Shown: positions 42,304 through 50,071 of the stretch, piece by piece
Layout of the letters: each line of letters starts with the position of its first letter
How positions within the stretch are numbered: the first letter of the stretch is position 1
From: an uncultured Desulfovibrio sp.
GTDB taxonomy: Bacteria; Desulfobacterota; Desulfovibrionia; Desulfovibrionales; Desulfovibrionaceae
Length of the DNA: 64,000 bases
Assembly (NCBI RefSeq): GCF_902477725.1
Contig: NZ_CABSIF010000004.1
Coordinates: 186,001 to 250,000, forward strand
Reading direction: 5' to 3'
Made by a program: the position numbers and the translations under genes
The notes under the pieces: generated by a model
What the model was told of the DNA's origin: nothing
The model's input: the letters and a program-made list of their open reading frames with translations, nothing else
The model's database searches: none

Positions 42304-43137
42304 CACGTTCTCTTTGATGGTTGTTTTTGTAGCCAGCCTGTAGCGCCTGTGAGGAACGGAGACTTTGTCACTTCAAAAAACGTAAACCCATGAATCGTGA
42401 ATCAGTGCGGAAACCCTATATCCTTCGCAGGGCAATGCCGCAGTAACGCAGAGCCTTTCGGCACGTTTTATTAAATGATTATGCCTTGTTTGGAATTTGT
42501 GCTGTTTTGCTCACTTTCGTGGGTGAGGATCAGGCCAATGCCGCGCCAATTATGGGATGCAGTACGCACTCTATAAAGTTGTGACCTGACGTTGTTATAC
42601 GCAAAAAATTTGGAATTGCACTCACTGATCAAGCAATGAATAGGTTAAAAACGATAATAGTATTGTTTACAGGTGGAGCGCCCAAGATTAATTAACCATA
42701 TCTTTTTAATAAGTATCGGCTGTTTTGCGAAAATTTCCACAAAACAGGCACATATTTCGATGGTTAGCACAAAAAAATTTTAAAGTGAATATGCTCACGA
42801 AAACAGGAAAGGTCATCTCCTGTGCAACAGTATATAGTAGTTGCAGTTGAATATATTTTTTTACTTCAATACATGAGTCTTAGATGTAATTTTTATTGAA
42901 CACTGATGTTTTTTGTTGATGAATAAGAAAATGATTGTCAATTTTGTTCATTTTTTTATGTTGCAGGTATAAATCTCAAATCATGGGTGCAGGGGGGTGC
43001 GTGGTCGTGCCAAGCTAATGCTGGAGAAAACAATCTCCTCATGAATATTGACCGGATTAATGCATATTGCGGGGGGGCGATAATGCAGGGGAATGGCAGA
43101 TCGCGCGGGACTTGCGGCGGGCAGTATTTTAAAGGAT
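42304..43137. other. AT-rich 834-bp region without a gene
   Basis: This region lies between the end of the microcompartment operon and the tetraheme cytochrome gene. It is clearly richer in A+T than either flank, especially about 42600-42970, and no reading frame has a good start or family similarity. A short inverted repeat CTGTTTTG/CAAAACAG lies at 42720-42747. No RNA gene was recognised. It probably contains the promoter of the cytochrome-chemoreceptor unit. Confidence 0.5.
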
Positions 43138-43569
43138 TCAGGCTTTGAACGGCAGGGCGGCGCGTAGTTCATCCACGCCAGCGAGGGTGACGGAGCTCAG
43201 CGCAACAATTTGCGCTGTCCCCGCGCTGTGCAGAAAGCGCCGTGCGCGTTCCGTGTTGGCTGCGTCCATGTCTGTCTTGCTGATGACGCCAACGACGGTG
43301 CGATTGAATATGCGGGCAAATCCCGGCGGGAAGGCGGAGGTTGGGCGGGTGGCGTCCTGCACAAAAAGAATGGCCGCGCATTCGGTGGCCAGGGTGATGA
43401 GGGCGCAGTAGAAGCGGCGGTTTTCCAGAAATTCCGGCGGGGGAAAAACAAATTCTCCGGCGTATTCCACGGCCATGGTACGCCGCAGATCCGGTACGGT
43501 GCAGCCCAGCAGGCGGGCAACAGTGCGTCTGCCCACCCCCCGTTCGCCCATAAGCATAATGCGGCGCAC
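43138..43569 (-). CDS. EutP/PduV-like small GTPase-type microcompartment protein
   Basis: A 143-residue P-loop protein of the EutP/PduV family. Walker A reads GERGVGRRT, with Arg in place of the invariant Lys. The base-recognition motif SKTD (NKxD-like) is at about residue 97, and no classical DxxG switch 2 is visible. It is the last gene of the choline microcompartment operon. PduV is linked to microcompartment movement or positioning, and EutP has been reported to have acetate-kinase-like activity. With the Lys replaced, nucleotide hydrolysis may be weakened. Confidence 0.8.
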   Translation of the reverse strand: MRRIMLMGERGVGRRTVARLLGCTVPDLRRTMAVEYAGEFVFPPPEFLENRRFYCALITLATECAAILFVQDATRPTSAFPPGFARIFNRTVVGVISKTDMDAANTERARRFLHSAGTAQIVALSSVTLAGVDELRAALPFKA

Positions 43570-43576
43570 GGCAGGC

Positions 43577-43924
43577 CTATGACCGGGTGCAATCGGTCAG
43601 GTCGTAGTGGAGCACATCGCCAAAATAGCGCAGCACTTCACGCAGCCCGGCTTCCACGCTGGCAACATCGCCGGTGAGCAGCAGGGAGCCGCCAAACCTG
43701 TCCAGAAAGCCGATCTGCACATCGGCGGCCTTGGTGGCTATATCTGCGGCAATGATCACGCCTTCGCTGGGCGTGATGGTGAGGATGCCGATGGCGTCTG
43801 TTGCGCTTTCGTCAAGGCCGAGCTTGAGGGGAATGTCGCGCTGGGGGCTGGCGATAAGGTGCGCCAGAGTGATCTGCCTGCCGGGCACATACTCCTGTAT
43901 GACGCGCTGTTTCGCTTCTTCCAT
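43577..43924 (-). CDS. EutS/PduU-type circularly permuted BMC shell protein
   Basis: A 115-residue BMC-domain hexamer of the permuted class. It aligns well with EutS: RVIQEYVPGRQITLAHLIASP at the start, GILTITPSEGVIIAADIATKAADVQIGFLDRFGGSLLLTGDV in the middle. The N-terminal segment forms the beta-barrel cap over the pore in known structures. I chose the internal ATG at 43924 because homology starts there. It sits between the second PduT-like gene and the EutP-like gene. An intercistronic element with two alternative hairpins lies just upstream. Confidence 0.9.
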   Translation of the reverse strand: MEEAKQRVIQEYVPGRQITLAHLIASPQRDIPLKLGLDESATDAIGILTITPSEGVIIAADIATKAADVQIGFLDRFGGSLLLTGDVASVEAGLREVLRYFGDVLHYDLTDCTRS

Positions 43925-44014
43925 GGTGCGGCTGCCTGTTTGCTTGAAGGAATGTGATGTTTGCGCGGGGAGTCTGGCTCCCCGCGCAAGGGGTTGCCCG
44001 AGAGTAAACTGGTT

Positions 44015-44054
44015 AGAGCATTTCAACTTTGAAATGCTTCACATTTCAAAGTTC
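44015..44054. repeat. Intercistronic palindromic element with two alternative hairpins
   Basis: AACTTTGAAATG (44025-44036) pairs with CATTTCAAAGTT (44042-44053). Its first half also pairs within GCATTTCAA-CT-TTGAAATGC (44018-44037), so the two stems exclude each other. The AGAGCATTT core recurs at 45997, 48357 and 52587 in this operon. No U run follows, so RNA processing or stability is more likely than termination. Confidence 0.6.
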
Positions 44055-44062
44055 ATCTGCTT

Positions 44063-44614
44063 CTAGAGCAACTGCTTTTTGAGATCGTCGCTGGGCGAGG
44101 GGATCACAATCTTGCTGACCACCGGGCCGCCGTCCGTCACGTTGGCAGCGCCAGCGTCCACAGAAGATTGCACGGCGCTGACCTCGCCCGTCATGAGCAC
44201 AAAGGCTTTGCCGCCCAGGCCCGCAGAAAGGCGCAGCTCCACAAGCTGCACATCGCCAGCCTTGGCTGCGGCATCTGCCGCCAGCACGCAGGAGGCTGCG
44301 GTGTATGTTTCAATAATGCCGAGAGCGTTGATCTTTTCCCTGATTGCGGTGCCGTTCATGGCAGGGATAACGCTTTCGTGCACGTTGGGGATGATAAAGG
44401 AATCCACCACCAGATCCGCTCCCAGGTGCAACCCGGTCTGCACGGAGCTGGTCACGGCTCCGGTATCGCCGGTGATGACCACAAGATAACGGCCAGGGCA
44501 GGTGGGGCGGGAGATAACCAGCTCCACATTGGCGGCTTTGACCATTTCGTCCGCCGTCTGAATGCCCACGCCGATGCTGTTCAGTTCCACACAGCCTATA
44601 GTGCGTAATTTCAT
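44063..44614 (-). CDS. PduT-like tandem BMC shell protein with Fe-S cysteine (second copy)
   Basis: A 183-residue trimer-forming shell protein with two BMC domains (about residues 1-90 and 95-183). Cys39 in RPTCPGRYLVV aligns with Cys38 of PduT, which holds a [4Fe-4S] cluster on the three-fold axis. The second domain is ALGIIETYTAASCVLAADAA. Start at 44614 follows AGGTGAGCGGC. It lies directly after PduS, its expected electron-transfer partner. Cluster-bearing pores are thought to carry electrons, or clusters, across the shell. Only about half its residues look shared with the other PduT-like protein (46842-47414). Confidence 0.9.
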   Translation of the reverse strand: MKLRTIGCVELNSIGVGIQTADEMVKAANVELVISRPTCPGRYLVVITGDTGAVTSSVQTGLHLGADLVVDSFIIPNVHESVIPAMNGTAIREKINALGIIETYTAASCVLAADAAAKAGDVQLVELRLSAGLGGKAFVLMTGEVSAVQSSVDAGAANVTDGGPVVSKIVIPSPSDDLKKQLL

Positions 44615-44631
44615 GCCGCTCACCTGTTGCT

Positions 44632-45957
44632 TCACGCCTTGATGGTTATGATGCCGTTTTCAACGGCAGTGACCACGCCGTCAATGCTGGCGTGTACGCG
44701 CGCGCCCATGGCCCCTTCGGGAATTTCACCGATGAGGTCGCCTGTTTTGACGTGATCGCCCGCATGCACCACGGCAAGGGCGGGCGCGCCTATGTGCTGG
44801 CGCAGGGGAATGCGCACTTCCGAAGGCGTGTAGTCACCGGCAAAGTGCGGGTGCGCTTCATAACCCGCAAGCCCAAGCCTGCTCACAAGGCGGCTGGTGG
44901 GAATCCTGCGTTCGTCGCGGAAACGCGAGGCCACAAGGGGTTCGCCCCTGTTTTCCCACTTGACCCCGGCGGCCATGAGTTCCTTTTTGAGCTGCGCGTT
45001 CACTTCCCTGGGCGAAAGGCCCATGGGGCAGGCGAACTTTTCGCAGATGCCGCATTCGGAGCAGAGCAGGGCCTCGCGCGCGATGGGCGAATCCACGGCC
45101 TGCCCGTCAAGCACGCGCATAAGCCGGTGCGGGTGCAGGCTGTGACCAAGCAGTTGCCGGGGGCAAAGATCGGTACACTGCGAGCACTGACAGCATATGG
45201 TGTTGGTAAGGCGTTTGACCGTATGCGGGTCCATGACCTTGCGGCACACCACGTTGTGATCGGGCGGCAGCACAAGCAGGCCGCTGGTTGTCTTGGTGAC
45301 AGGCTGATCCGTATCGGGCAGCACGCGGCCCATCATGGGGCCGCCGTCCACCACGCGGTATTCGTCAATGGTCGGCCCGCCCGCAAATTGCAGCACCTCG
45401 GCAACCCTGGTACCCACGGGCACGCGCACCACCATGGGCTTGCGCACCTCGCACCCCACGGTGAGGTAGCGGTGGGTTACAGGTTTGCCGTCCAGCGCGT
45501 GGGCCACATTGCAGAGCGATTCCACATTGCTTACCACTGCGCCGATCTGCAAAGGAATGCCGCGCTCGGGCACAATGCCGCCCAGCACTTCATACACCAT
45601 AACCTGCTCGTCGCCGGCGGGGTAGAAGTCGCCCAGTTCAAAGGCCTCGATGCGCCCCTTGCCAAGGCGGGCAACGCCTTCGCGCACACTCTGCATGGCA
45701 TGGGCGTGTTTGCCCTTGAGGCAGATGACGCCGCGCCCGGCCCCTGTGCAATCCATCATGGCCTCGAGGCCGCGCACCAGAGTGTCCACCTGTGTTTCCA
45801 TCAGATACGGATCGCTCATCAGCAGCGGCTCGCACGAAGCCCCGTTGACCAGCACCGTCTGCGCGGCGGCATCGGCCTTGACGTGTGTGGGCAGGCCTGC
45901 GCCCCCCGCACCTACCACGCCAGCCGCGCGAATGGCGTCAACAATTGGTTTTCCCAT
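44632..45957 (-). CDS. pduS: PduS-like RnfC-type flavo/Fe-S electron-transfer protein
   Basis: A 441-residue RnfC-related protein of microcompartments. The N-terminal glycine-rich flavin/NADH region reads AGVVGAGGAGLPTHVK (residues 12-27). The SLBB domain is in the middle. Two ferredoxin motifs, CCQCSQCTDLC and CSECGICEKFAC, lie near residues 250-310. The C-terminus is a biotinyl-lipoyl-like hybrid motif (AGDHVKTGDLIGEIPEGAMGARVHASIDG). In Pdu systems PduS reduces cobalamin. No B12 enzyme is present here, so a role in NADH oxidation or electron export through the PduT-like pores is more likely. Start follows GAGAGGACATC. Confidence 0.9.
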   Translation of the reverse strand: MGKPIVDAIRAAGVVGAGGAGLPTHVKADAAAQTVLVNGASCEPLLMSDPYLMETQVDTLVRGLEAMMDCTGAGRGVICLKGKHAHAMQSVREGVARLGKGRIEAFELGDFYPAGDEQVMVYEVLGGIVPERGIPLQIGAVVSNVESLCNVAHALDGKPVTHRYLTVGCEVRKPMVVRVPVGTRVAEVLQFAGGPTIDEYRVVDGGPMMGRVLPDTDQPVTKTTSGLLVLPPDHNVVCRKVMDPHTVKRLTNTICCQCSQCTDLCPRQLLGHSLHPHRLMRVLDGQAVDSPIAREALLCSECGICEKFACPMGLSPREVNAQLKKELMAAGVKWENRGEPLVASRFRDERRIPTSRLVSRLGLAGYEAHPHFAGDYTPSEVRIPLRQHIGAPALAVVHAGDHVKTGDLIGEIPEGAMGARVHASIDGVVTAVENGIITIKA

Positions 45958-45999
45958 GATGTCCTCTCACTGGAATTATCGCAAAGCGGGCCGCCAGAG

Positions 46000-46017
46000 C
46001 ATTTCACTCCTGAAATG
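46000..46017. repeat. Small intercistronic hairpin of the AGAGCATTT family
   Basis: CATTTCA-CTCC-TGAAATG lies in the 201-bp gap between the PduS-like gene and the BMC hexamer gene. It is preceded by the AGAG core also seen at 44015. Confidence 0.5.
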
Positions 46018-46158
46018 TTCGCTTATGACAGGCCAAGCCTGCCTGCTCGCATTTCGTGGCAAGGATTTTCAGAAAAATCCCTGCAGAGCAGTTACCCCAT
46101 TTCCTTCGTAAACTGCCCTAACCGCACCCGCCGCAATCACACTGCCCGGCTTCAGGCT

Positions 46159-46443
46159 TTACTTGCACTTGGGCAGAATCATTTCCACTTCTTCATGGGG
46201 GCGGGGGATCACGTGCACGCTCACGAGTTCGCCCACGCGCGAGGCAGCGGCAGCGCCCGCATCGGTGGCGGCCTTAACAGCGCCCACATCGCCGCGCACC
46301 ATCACGGTCACCAGACCGGAACCCACCTGTTCGCGACCGATAAGGGTCACGTTGGCAGCCTTGACCATGGCATCGGCAGCTTCCACAGCGCCAACAAGAC
46401 CACGGGTTTCAACCATACCGAGAGCGTCAGTCATTATAGCCAT
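46159..46443 (-). CDS. BMC-H hexameric shell protein, PduA/PduJ type (copy 2)
   Basis: A 94-residue single-BMC-domain shell hexamer. The core is ALGMVETRGLVGAVEAADAM, then AANVTLIGREQVGSGLVTVM and VHVIPRPHEEVEMILP. The pore-lining GSG is present in QVGSGLV. It is about 90% identical to the copy at 50072-50359, which suggests a recent duplication or gene conversion. The start follows AAAAGGAGATTACA. It forms the bulk facets of the shell and the pores for small polar metabolites. Confidence 0.95.
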   Translation of the reverse strand: MAIMTDALGMVETRGLVGAVEAADAMVKAANVTLIGREQVGSGLVTVMVRGDVGAVKAATDAGAAAASRVGELVSVHVIPRPHEEVEMILPKCK

Positions 46444-46482
46444 TGTAATCTCCTTTTATGTTTGCGTATGCGCGGCAGAGGC

Positions 46483-46812
46483 TTAAGCGTGAAGGCTTTT
46501 GCCGATCACTGCCACGGTTTCCAGCGTCACCTTCCGCAGTTCATCGGGGTCGGTGATGCCATAGTGCTGTTTGATGATGGCGGCCACGCCGATGAGCAGG
46601 TCATCGCAGTGTTCGTCATGCCCGTCATGCGCGTGCTGCGAGCATTCACCATGTGCGCAGTGCGCGGCGGCCTCGTCGTAGCTTAGCTGGACGCCGCGTT
46701 TGCAAAGTTCATCGCGCGCTCCGGGGGTCAGAATCTTAGCAGAGTCCATCACAAGCTTGTTGCCGTGGATGAACTGATCAAGATTATCAATGGTTATCAG
46801 CGTTTTTCCCAT
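46483..46812 (-). CDS. His/Cys-rich small microcompartment-associated protein of unknown function
   Basis: A 109-residue protein. Residues about 3-46 (ITIDNLDQFIHGNKLVMDSA, then ILTPGARDELCKRGVQLSY) resemble the conserved 'TPxARD' segment found in EutQ/EutT-type microcompartment proteins. A metal-binding-looking stretch follows, HCAHGECSQHAHDGHDEHC (about residues 51-69). A helical C-terminus (LIGVAAIIKQHYGI) completes it. It is embedded among shell genes. A role in metal (Fe, Zn or Ni) handling or Fe-S delivery to the PduT/PduS proteins is conceivable. I do not recognise a named family. Confidence 0.7.
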   Translation of the reverse strand: MGKTLITIDNLDQFIHGNKLVMDSAKILTPGARDELCKRGVQLSYDEAAAHCAHGECSQHAHDGHDEHCDDLLIGVAAIIKQHYGITDPDELRKVTLETVAVIGKSLHA

Positions 46813-46841
46813 ATGTGCCTCGTTCGTTCCGCAGGCGCGGG

Positions 46842-47414
46842 TTATTGTTGGGCGTCATTGGCGCTACGCCGCGCCGTGCCCGCCAGCGCGCTGACCACTT
46901 CCGGGTCGGGCTGGGGAATGACCACCATACGCATCAGGTTGTTGCCCAGCACGTCAGCGGCTGCGGCTGCGGCTTCACGCACGGCGGCCACATCGCCTGT
47001 CAGCACAAAGTATGATTTGCCGCCAATGCCCTGGCCAAGAACCATGCGCATCAGCGACACCGCCGCCTGTTTGACGGCTTTGTCTGCCGCTATGACGCTG
47101 TCCGCCGCGTTGCGGCATTCAACAACGCCCAGGGCCGCGCCGCCGATTTCAGCGGGCATGCGCCGCAGAACATTGAGCACCTGGCTGGACACATTGGAAA
47201 CAACATAGCTGCCCGCAAGGCGCGCTTCCGTTGCTCTGGCGGCATGCACCGAGGCGTCAACCGCCTCTCTGTCTCCCCCCACAAGGATGAGAAAGCGCCC
47301 TGCGCAGACAACGGAAGCGCGCACCAGCGTGACCGGAGCGGCCTTGAGCATGATATCGGCCAGCTCCGCCCCAGCGGCTATGCTGCGGCTGTCCACAATG
47401 CCCAGTGTATCCAT
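46842..47414 (-). CDS. PduT-like tandem BMC shell protein with Fe-S cysteine (first copy)
   Basis: A 190-residue protein with two BMC domains, aligning along its length with PduT. Domain 1 starts TLGIVDSRSIAAGAELADIMLKAAP. Cys37 in ASVVCAGRFLIL matches the cluster-binding Cys38 of PduT. Domain 2 starts ALGVVECRNAADSVIAADKAV. The tail ends ARRSANDAQQ. It starts three bases after the pentamer gene and precedes the His/Cys-rich gene. Two PduT-type proteins in one locus is unusual and suggests a conducting shell or two pore types. Confidence 0.9.
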   Translation of the reverse strand: MDTLGIVDSRSIAAGAELADIMLKAAPVTLVRASVVCAGRFLILVGGDREAVDASVHAARATEARLAGSYVVSNVSSQVLNVLRRMPAEIGGAALGVVECRNAADSVIAADKAVKQAAVSLMRMVLGQGIGGKSYFVLTGDVAAVREAAAAAADVLGNNLMRMVVIPQPDPEVVSALAGTARRSANDAQQ

Positions 47415-47417
47415 GAG

Positions 47418-47705
47418 CTATTCGCTCTCCGGGCTTTTGCCCATCATTTCTTCCTGATCCAGAATGCCCACAATGGCTGCATCAACAGGGGATTCCTGAT
47501 TGTACAGAGCCTTGCGGGCCGGGCTGCCGGTGGTGATAAGCACGCGCTCGCCAATACCGGCTCCCACGCAGTCCACCGCCACAAAACTTTCGGCCAGCCT
47601 GTTGTGGGCGAGGTCAAGGCGCTGTACCACCATGAGCTTGAGCCCGTTGAGGGAATCTTCCTTTCGCGTGGCCCATACGTTACCGACGACAATGCCTATC
47701 AGCAT
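47418..47705 (-). CDS. eutN: EutN/CcmL-type pentameric vertex protein (BMC-P)
   Basis: A 95-residue vertex protein that caps the icosahedral corners of the shell. Family features are MLIGIVVGNVWATRKEDSLNGLKLM, FVAVDCVGAGIGERVLITTGSPAR and PVDAAIVGILD. It starts 8 bases after the upstream gene (47713), and the PduT-like gene begins 3 bases past its stop. It is the only pentamer gene in the locus. Confidence 0.95.
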   Translation of the reverse strand: MLIGIVVGNVWATRKEDSLNGLKLMVVQRLDLAHNRLAESFVAVDCVGAGIGERVLITTGSPARKALYNQESPVDAAIVGILDQEEMMGKSPESE

Positions 47706-47712
47706 GCGACAC

Positions 47713-48306
47713 CTACAGATCTTTCAAAATGGTCATGTTGCGTTCCGCCGCCGCATCCTGCGCCAGCGGTGTTACAACGGCCCCTTGGGGAGCACGCAGG
47801 GTGCGCGCGCCCGTTGCGGCGGCCTCGGCCACATGGTTTGCGGTTATAAGACAATCGCGCGTGCGCGACGCTTCCGGCGCGGCCTCGGTGAGTTCCGTCA
47901 GGCCAAAAGCCGCAAGCCGCGCTTCATATTCTTCATACAGGCGCAAAAGCGCGTCCGGGGCAGTGGCGGCGTGTGCGCGGTAGGCAAAGCCAAGGGTGCG
48001 CACCTGTTTGCCCTGCAAGAGCAGGTCAAGCACTTCGCGCTGGGCAAGGCTTGAGCCGCGCCCCAGCGCCAGATCCGCCATATCCGGGCAGGAAAGCTCC
48101 GGCAGGATGTAGAGGGCCGGTTCCTGCCCGGCGCTCTGCCCCTGAAAGCACACCTGCATGGCGCTGCCGAGGCGCTTTTCCACCTGACGGGCGAGGGCTT
48201 CGTCCCTGGGGGCCAGCACCTGAGCCACGGACGCGGGCCTGGTATCAAGCTGATCCAGCACGGCCCGCACTACGGCGGTAATGAGTGTGTTCAGTTCCAC
48301 GGGCAT
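47713..48306 (-). CDS. PduM/EutQ-like microcompartment accessory protein
   Basis: A 197-residue soluble protein. The N-terminus VELNTLITAVVRAVLDQL is a likely amphipathic encapsulation helix. The middle (YILPELSCPDMADLALGRGSS, VRTLGFAYRAHAATAPDALL) looks like a flavoprotein-type alpha/beta fold resembling PduM. The C-terminus CLITANHVAEAAATGARTL with APQGAVVTPLAQDAAAERN matches the 'TPxARD' segment that occurs in several microcompartment proteins and also in the 109-residue protein at 46483. I chose ATG 48306 (AGGAG upstream). The family assignment is tentative and its function unknown. Confidence 0.6.
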   Translation of the reverse strand: MPVELNTLITAVVRAVLDQLDTRPASVAQVLAPRDEALARQVEKRLGSAMQVCFQGQSAGQEPALYILPELSCPDMADLALGRGSSLAQREVLDLLLQGKQVRTLGFAYRAHAATAPDALLRLYEEYEARLAAFGLTELTEAAPEASRTRDCLITANHVAEAAATGARTLRAPQGAVVTPLAQDAAAERNMTILKDL

Positions 48307-48364
48307 AAGCCGCGCTCCTATAATCATTTAAGGCTTTGAATTATATTCGTAAAAGCAAAATGCT

Positions 48365-49186
48365 CTAGTCAGTGCAGTTGAGTGCGATGCCCAGCGGCGT
48401 CACCAGAAAAGGATTGGCGGGCTTGAAAGTGGGCACGCCTGTGTCCTTCTGGATGATGGATTCCATATCAGCGAGGCAGCAGGTGCCGCCCACAAGGTAC
48501 AGGGCCGAAACCTTGCGCCCTTGAATGTGCTTCCTGATGATGGCCGCCATCTTTTCAATCACGGGCCGCACCACGGGCAAAAGTTCCTTGTGACGGCTCG
48601 CGTCCTTTTTCAGGTCTTCAGCTTCGTCAAAGGGGATGTCGTAATTGCCCGCCAGCACGAGCGAAACGTGCGTTCCACCCGTGGGTTCGTCCGCCACGTA
48701 CACAACCTTGCCGTCCTGCAACAGGGCAATGCCGGTGGTGCCGCCGCCGATATCCACGATGGCGCCGTCGCGCACCTGCAAAACGCTGTTGGCCGCAGTG
48801 GGTTCGTCAAGCAGGGCGGTAACGCGGTAGCCAGCGGCCTCCGCCACATGGCGGTGGGTTGCGCAGTCACGCTCGCTGGTGCCGGGCGGAACGGCAATGG
48901 CGGCATTCTCAAGCTTGCGGCCAAGGCGTTCTTCCAGCTCTTCGGTCAGCTCGCGCACAATGCGCGCGCCGCCCGCGTAGTCCACCACCAGACCGTCACG
49001 CACCACCTGGGCAAAGCGCATGGCACAGGCCACGGGCTCGCGTTTGGCATTGACCACAACCACCACAATGTACGCGGTGCCAAGGTCTACGCCCACATAG
49101 AGGGGTTCCGTGGGGCTGACCTTGCGGGGATTTTCCCGGCACTGGTCAAGCGTGGCGATCAGTTTATCCGCTGCGGCAAAGTCCAT
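48365..49186 (-). CDS. eutJ: EutJ-like actin/Hsp70-fold chaperone
   Basis: A 273-residue protein of the actin/Hsp70 ATPase superfamily, as in EutJ. Phosphate 1 motif is YVGVDLGTAYIVVVVV (about residues 29-44), phosphate 2 is VDIGGGTTGIALL, and the adenosine motif is ALYLVGGTCCLADM. It would be a chaperone or reactivator for microcompartment enzymes. The ATG is one base after the pduL stop, following AAGGGG inside pduL, so translation is coupled. Confidence 0.9.
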   Translation of the reverse strand: MDFAAADKLIATLDQCRENPRKVSPTEPLYVGVDLGTAYIVVVVVNAKREPVACAMRFAQVVRDGLVVDYAGGARIVRELTEELEERLGRKLENAAIAVPPGTSERDCATHRHVAEAAGYRVTALLDEPTAANSVLQVRDGAIVDIGGGTTGIALLQDGKVVYVADEPTGGTHVSLVLAGNYDIPFDEAEDLKKDASRHKELLPVVRPVIEKMAAIIRKHIQGRKVSALYLVGGTCCLADMESIIQKDTGVPTFKPANPFLVTPLGIALNCTD

Positions 49187-49187
49187 A

Positions 49188-49859
49188 TCAGCCCCTTGAG
49201 CGCCGCACGATGACGCCGGTGACGCCGGGCTTCCAGCCTGCGCTGTTGCCTTCGTCCGCATCAATGTGCATGGCAAGTTTAAAGGAGTCGCTCACGCGCA
49301 CCAGCACGTCTTCAAGAATCATGGGCCGTTCCGTATCAAGACGCACGGCGACCTTGTCCTTGTCCTTGAGGCCGAAACGCTCGGCATCATCGGTGTGCAT
49401 GTGGATGTGGCGGGCGGCAACAATCACGCCCGATTCCAGGCCCACAATGCCCGTGGTGGATGCAAGCACAATGCCAGGGGTGTCCTTGGTGTCGCCGCTC
49501 TGGCGCACCGGAGGATTGATGCCCAGAATGCGGGCATCGGTCTTGGAAAGCTCGATCTGCGAAACGCTGCGGGCGGGGCCGAGAACGGCCACCTTGTCCA
49601 TGACGCCCTTGGGGCCGATCAGCCGCACGCGTTCAACGCACAAAAATTGTCCCGGCTGCGAGAGCGGCCTTTCGGGTCGCAGGGCCTCACCGTACAGCGA
49701 CAGCGCATCTTCGACGCTCAGATGGACGTGACGGGCGGAAATCTCCACCGGGATGGGCCCGGCGTTCATGGTTTCTTCCCTGTCGCTGCTGGCGCACTGC
49801 TCTGTCAGCACCTTGCGCACAACATCTGTCACAATGTCCTTGATCGCTTGTTCGTTCAT
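49188..49859 (-). CDS. pduL: PduL-type phosphate acyltransferase
   Basis: A 223-residue zinc phosphotransacylase converting acetyl-CoA and phosphate to acetyl phosphate and CoA inside the microcompartment. Zinc ligands are in EISARHVHLS (about residue 42) and ARHIHMHTDDAERF. The N-terminal ~20 residues (EQAIKDIVTDVVRKVLTEQC) form the amphipathic encapsulation helix. Start is ATG 49859 after GGAG. Acetyl phosphate then yields ATP by an acetate kinase that is not in this window. CoA release recycles the cofactor for the aldehyde dehydrogenase in the lumen. Confidence 0.95.
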   Translation of the reverse strand: MNEQAIKDIVTDVVRKVLTEQCASSDREETMNAGPIPVEISARHVHLSVEDALSLYGEALRPERPLSQPGQFLCVERVRLIGPKGVMDKVAVLGPARSVSQIELSKTDARILGINPPVRQSGDTKDTPGIVLASTTGIVGLESGVIVAARHIHMHTDDAERFGLKDKDKVAVRLDTERPMILEDVLVRVSDSFKLAMHIDADEGNSAGWKPGVTGVIVRRSRG

Positions 49860-50071
49860 CTTGGCTCCAGCATGCAACGGCTGCGCATTGGGCAACCGCC
49901 TTGTAAATACGCGGGAATTGGGCCGCAGGCTCAAATTCCTTTGGCGGACGTCTTTTCATGGGCAACGCCGCGCCGTTTCCGTAGAGGCGTTCTGCCTGTG
50001 GCTCCCCCGGCGCTGCTCGCGTGCAGCGCGCTGCCCGTCAGTGTGCGCCGGGGGGCCAGATACGGCAAAGA

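Noticed and set aside
42981..43172. A 63-codon minus-strand frame overlapping the end of the EutP-like gene
   Set aside because: No ribosome-binding site, overlaps a recognised gene, and no family similarity.
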